DNA of 8,433 nucleotides from Candidatus Bipolaricaulota bacterium (GTDB taxonomy: Bacteria; Bipolaricaulota; Bipolaricaulia; UBA7950; UBA9294). This document shows, in pieces, positions 5,861-8,433 of the stretch; the first letter of the stretch is position 1; each line of letters begins with the position of its first letter. The stretch spans positions 1 to 8,433 of the forward strand of contig JAJOKK010000091.1 in assembly GCA_021129875.1 (NCBI GenBank). Direction: 5' to 3'. The notes beneath the pieces were generated by a model. It was not told the DNA's origin. It did not search any database and was given only the letters and a program-made list of their open reading frames with translations. The translations under genes were made by a program, and so were the position numbers.

Positions 5861-5968
5861 ATGCCAATCCTCAAACGAAAGGAGCGATCTCAAGTCGATC
5901 TTAGGGCATCGTCCCTCAAGGAGCTGCTGCTGCTCCTCCGGCCGTCCCTTAGTCGGCTTTTACTATGA
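5861..5968 (+). CDS. Possible 35-residue basic, leucine-rich peptide coupled to the HerA-like gene
   Basis: ATG 5861 to TGA 5966-5968. The peptide begins MPILKRKERSQVDLRASS and ends in a leucine-rich stretch, ELLLLLRPSLSRLLL. It has many Lys and Arg and would form an amphipathic helix. Its TGA overlaps the ATG of the next gene as ATGA, the usual arrangement for coupled translation, and that next gene has no ribosome binding site of its own. Against it, no good Shine-Dalgarno precedes ATG 5861 (GGAGG is about 26 nt away). A TTG-started version from about 5825 would be 47 residues. No family is recognised. Confidence 0.35.
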   Translation: MPILKRKERSQVDLRASSLKELLLLLRPSLSRLLL

Positions 5969-7515
5969 GCACACCTCTTGCTATTAGTGATGACCTGGAT
6001 CTGAATCTGGAGCAGATCATCGGCCAGTGTATCGGGATCCTTGGGATCCGCGGATCGGGAAAATCGAACACCGCGGGAGTCATCTTCGAGGAACTCCTGC
6101 GCAACAACTACCCTCTATCGATCGTCGATATCGACGGTGAGTACTTCGGGCTGAAGGAACGCTACGAAGTACTGGTCGTTGGGCACGGCGAGGGGGTGGA
6201 GATTGAGATCGATACCGATTGCGCCGAGGAGATTGCTCAGATCAGCATGGAGAAGAACATTCCGATCGTCCTCGATCTCTCCGGGTTCCTCTCCGATGAA
6301 CGGACTGCCTTTCTTTCGGAGTACCTGACCGCACTGTGGACCCTGGCCGGAAAGCTCCGCCGTCCGTACATTATCGGGATCGAGGAAGCGCACGAGTTCA
6401 TCCCCCAGGGGGTGAAGACCGAACTGAAAGAGCTGATCGCACGTGTCGCCCTGCGCGGCCGTAAACGCGGGCTGGGAGCGATCATCATCTCCCAGCGCAG
6501 CGCCAAAGTGGATAAGGACGTCCTCAGCCAGGCGGGGATGCTCTTCCTCCACCGGGTCGTCCACGAAGTGGATATGCGTGTATACAGCGAACTGCTCCCC
6601 TGGCGGAAGAGCGAAACAAAGGAGATCATCACCTCGCTTGGAATCGGGGATTGCGTCTATATTAACGGGGATAAAATTCTTCCGATTTACGTGCGCGAAC
6701 GCCAGACGTTCCACGCCGGGTTCACCCCGTCGCTCGAGGTGGTCGTCACCCCTGAGCTGAAGCAGGTAAGCCAAGCGATCATCGAAGCGATCGAGCAGGC
6801 CAAGACGGGGAAAGGGAAGAAGTCTCGCCTGGAGGAATTGCAGGACCAGCTGCGCCGGATGGAGAACACCCTGGTCGAGAAGGAGACGACGATCAGTAAC
6901 CTGGAAGCGATCGCCCGTACGCTCGGCTACATCAAGGTGGAAGTTCCCGCGCCGTCTCTGCCCGAGGTGCAGAACATCTCCAAGGCGATCGTCCAGTCGG
7001 TCGAAGGGAAAGGTCTCGCCCACCTAGGAGCGCAGGTAGGAGAGAGAGCACACCCTGTCTCCGCCGGTTCGTTTGCCCCTCCCGTCCCGGTCAGCGAGCG
7101 GCCGTTTTCCACCAAGACAGCAGTGATCGAGATAGAAGGGTCGGTGGAGGCGCCCGATGACCTCCCCGGGGCGGTGCGACGCCATATCGACCGGGTCATC
7201 TCCCGCATCGCCAAACAAGGGATCCCTCACCAGCGACTCCTCTCGTTCGTAATCGGACATGCCCCGATCTCCTATTCCGTCAATCAGATAGCAGCGTGGA
7301 TCGGCTGCGCTCAAGGGGTGATCGAAAGCGACCCTCCGCGGGAGTTTCTCGACATGGGTCTGCTGGTACGCGAGCGGCGGAGCGACGGCCTCCACTACCG
7401 GAGCAATCTAAAGGGGTTTGTCACGCAGGAATTCGGGGTCTACCAACCGGATATCGGCGGAGGGGAACTGCACCAGATCACTCAGTGCCTGCGCATGCGC
7501 CTCGGAGAAGAGTAG
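5965..7515 (+). CDS. HerA/DUF87-type ATPase with coiled coil and unknown C-terminal domain
   Basis: A predicted hexameric FtsK/HerA-fold ATPase of 516 residues, of the kind that pumps or unwinds nucleic acid. Walker A is GIRGSGKS (27-34) with Lys33. The Walker B region is IIGIEEAHEF (136-145) with Glu140 and Glu141. RVALRGRKRGLG (160-171) resembles the HerA arginine-finger stretch, followed by IIISQRSAKVDKDVLSQAG (173-191). A Lys-rich linker leads to a coiled coil at about 288-320 (LEELQDQLRRMENTL). A low-complexity Pro/Val stretch follows, then a 125-residue helical C-terminal domain that may be winged-helix. The N-terminal HAS-barrel of classical archaeal HerA is absent; Walker A lies only 27 residues in. 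A stop at 5950-5952 fixes the start at ATG 5965. There is no Shine-Dalgarno, so coupling to the ORF at 5861-5968 is likely. No NurA or other nuclease is visible beside it. The general ATPase call is firm; its role is not. Confidence 0.85.
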   Translation: MSTPLAISDDLDLNLEQIIGQCIGILGIRGSGKSNTAGVIFEELLRNNYPLSIVDIDGEYFGLKERYEVLVVGHGEGVEIEIDTDCAEEIAQISMEKNIPIVLDLSGFLSDERTAFLSEYLTALWTLAGKLRRPYIIGIEEAHEFIPQGVKTELKELIARVALRGRKRGLGAIIISQRSAKVDKDVLSQAGMLFLHRVVHEVDMRVYSELLPWRKSETKEIITSLGIGDCVYINGDKILPIYVRERQTFHAGFTPSLEVVVTPELKQVSQAIIEAIEQAKTGKGKKSRLEELQDQLRRMENTLVEKETTISNLEAIARTLGYIKVEVPAPSLPEVQNISKAIVQSVEGKGLAHLGAQVGERAHPVSAGSFAPPVPVSERPFSTKTAVIEIEGSVEAPDDLPGAVRRHIDRVISRIAKQGIPHQRLLSFVIGHAPISYSVNQIAAWIGCAQGVIESDPPREFLDMGLLVRERRSDGLHYRSNLKGFVTQEFGVYQPDIGGGELHQITQCLRMRLGEE

Positions 7516-7614
7516 AAAGCCCCCTTCTCCCTGAATCTGCCGTGTGCGTGCGAAAGGAGCATGGTCCCGGAGGGCTGTGGTTCTTAGAGCAGCTGAAAAC
7601 GCAAGAGGAGACCG

Positions 7615-8154
7615 ATGGAAAAGCGCCTTGTGGGCGAGCAGGTCGATCTTCATCCGACGCACCAAGATGATTTAGCGTTCCTGCTCCAGCTCTGGAACGA
7701 CGGCGAGGTGATGAGCTACGTCGGCTATCCGCAAGGTTTAGGGATCGACGAGCAAGGGATGGAGGCGTGGTTTACACGATTAGGAGTAGATCGCGGCGTG
7801 GATCGTGAACATTGGATTGTCAAGGACGAGCAGGGTGAGCGTATCGGAGAGGCCTTCTACAAAGTTGAGCAGGAGTACTGCGACTATCGAGCCGAAAATA
7901 TGGTTCATGTGGACATCAAGCTAGCCAAGCGCTTCTGGAAGCAGGGCTATGCCGCAGATGCATTGCGAACCCTTACCCAGCATCTCTTCAATAATTTGGG
8001 CATTGAGACGATCGTCGTCTCACCTAACCTGGCCAACAAAGCCGCACTTAAGCTCTATAGGTACTTGGGCTTTAAGCCAGAGAATCAGTTTCAAGTAGAA
8101 GAGACGCAGATGGGGCATCGGGTGTGGGCACTACATAAGAGCAAGCCGCTATAG
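7615..8154 (+). CDS. GNAT-family N-acetyltransferase (RimJ/RimL-like)
   Basis: Predicted to transfer acetyl from acetyl-CoA to an amine on a small molecule or protein. The 179 residues are the normal size for a single GNAT domain. Motif A is visible as VDIKLAKRFWKQGYAADAL (99-117), equivalent to the usual YWGKGYATEAL pyrophosphate loop. Motif B is SPNLANKAALKLYRYLGF, followed by a C-terminal strand with GHRVWAL. The N-terminal strand and HPTHQDDLAFLLQLWND match RimL-like enzymes. AGGAG (7606-7610) lies 4 nt before the ATG. It is 99 nt downstream of the HerA-like gene. Codon use is less GC-biased than in cca (TTA, GTA and CTA codons appear), suggesting a different history. The substrate cannot be inferred. 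Its stop codon directly abuts an ABC ATPase remnant in the same frame. Confidence 0.88.
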   Translation: MEKRLVGEQVDLHPTHQDDLAFLLQLWNDGEVMSYVGYPQGLGIDEQGMEAWFTRLGVDRGVDREHWIVKDEQGERIGEAFYKVEQEYCDYRAENMVHVDIKLAKRFWKQGYAADALRTLTQHLFNNLGIETIVVSPNLANKAALKLYRYLGFKPENQFQVEETQMGHRVWALHKSKPL

Positions 8155-8433
8155 AACACTGACGACCGACTGGTCCTGCTGTCGACCCACCTGGTGGAGG
8201 ACATCGCGATCACCTGCCGCCGTCTGGCCGTGCTCAAACAGGGTCAGATCGCCTATCAAGGACCGGTGAGTGGGCTGATCGATATCTACCGCGGCGAAGT
8301 ATATGAGGTAGTAGTCGGGGAAGGAGAGGTCAAGGAGAAACTCTCTTCCTGGGGCGAACGGGTCCTCACCACCCGCCAGCAGGACGGTGGGCGGATGGTG
8401 AGGCTGTTGGGCGAAGTGAACCAGGCTAAGACA
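8155..8433 (+). pseudogene. 5'-truncated ABC transporter ATPase, C-terminal remnant (also cut by the window end)
   Basis: From the codon after the GNAT TAG the frame reads NTDDRLVLLSTHLVEDI and continues with CRRLAVLKQGQIAYQG. This is the H-loop region and final strands of an ABC ATPase of the ABC-2 exporter (BcrA/NatA-like) kind. About 65 residues of typical C-terminal accessory region follow, open to the window edge. The Walker A, Q-loop, signature and Walker B regions, roughly the first 170-200 residues, are missing, and no start codon or ribosome binding site is present. I do not find the missing part in 7516-7614. It is either a decayed remnant or the product of a mis-join during assembly. 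A permease gene may follow outside the window. Confidence 0.75.

Noticed and set aside
6115..7023. 302-codon open frame antisense to the HerA-like gene
   Set aside because: It mirrors a well-supported coding gene, has no ribosome site and reads as low-information sequence rich in Leu, Arg and Asp.
7516..7614. Search for the missing ABC ATPase head or a mini-ORF before the GNAT gene
   Set aside because: No frame shows Walker A, signature or other ABC motifs. ATG 7561 opens only an 8-codon frame with the SD too close to the start.

Overview
The window looks like chromosomal DNA from an uncultured bacterium of moderately high GC. Bacterial Shine-Dalgarno sites are strong; one copy is fully complementary to the 16S 3' end. 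The conserved genes (NAD(P)HX repair enzyme, TatD nuclease, HD-type CCA-adding enzyme) are bacterial in type. The sequence alone does not fix a phylum. The intergenic spacers carry degenerate repeats of a sort often seen in environmental genomes, and the palindrome CGATCG is conspicuously frequent from about 1.5 kb onward.

Layout. The left half is transcribed leftward: nnr (2613-4202), tatD (1474-2277), a FadR-type GntR regulator (219-1022), then the first 45 codons of a small membrane protein (1-137) that leaves the window. The right half is transcribed rightward: cca (4351-5799), a possible 35-codon ORF (5861-5968) overlapping by ATGA a HerA/DUF87-type ATPase (5965-7515), a GNAT acetyltransferase (7615-8154), and the C-terminal part of an ABC transporter ATPase (8155-8433). 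That ABC fragment has no start and no Walker motifs, and begins directly at the GNAT stop codon. The two halves diverge from a 148-bp spacer (4203-4350) that holds a plausible promoter each way and a perfect 13-bp palindrome between them.

How the genes relate. nnr, tatD and cca are housekeeping genes: metabolite repair, nucleic-acid end processing and tRNA 3'-end maturation. The GntR regulator and the membrane protein look like a separate catabolic or transport unit with its own near-consensus promoter. In that promoter the -10 box lies so close to the start codon that the mRNA should be leaderless or nearly so. The spacers on both sides of tatD carry short inverted-repeat elements that resemble each other, plus a nested hairpin and an AT-rich repeat tract.

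The least explained parts are the HerA-like ATPase with its coupled micro-ORF and no visible nuclease partner, and the GNAT/ABC junction, which looks like an insertion, a deletion or an assembly join. I see no CRISPR array, tRNA, rRNA, transposase or recognisable complete defence system.
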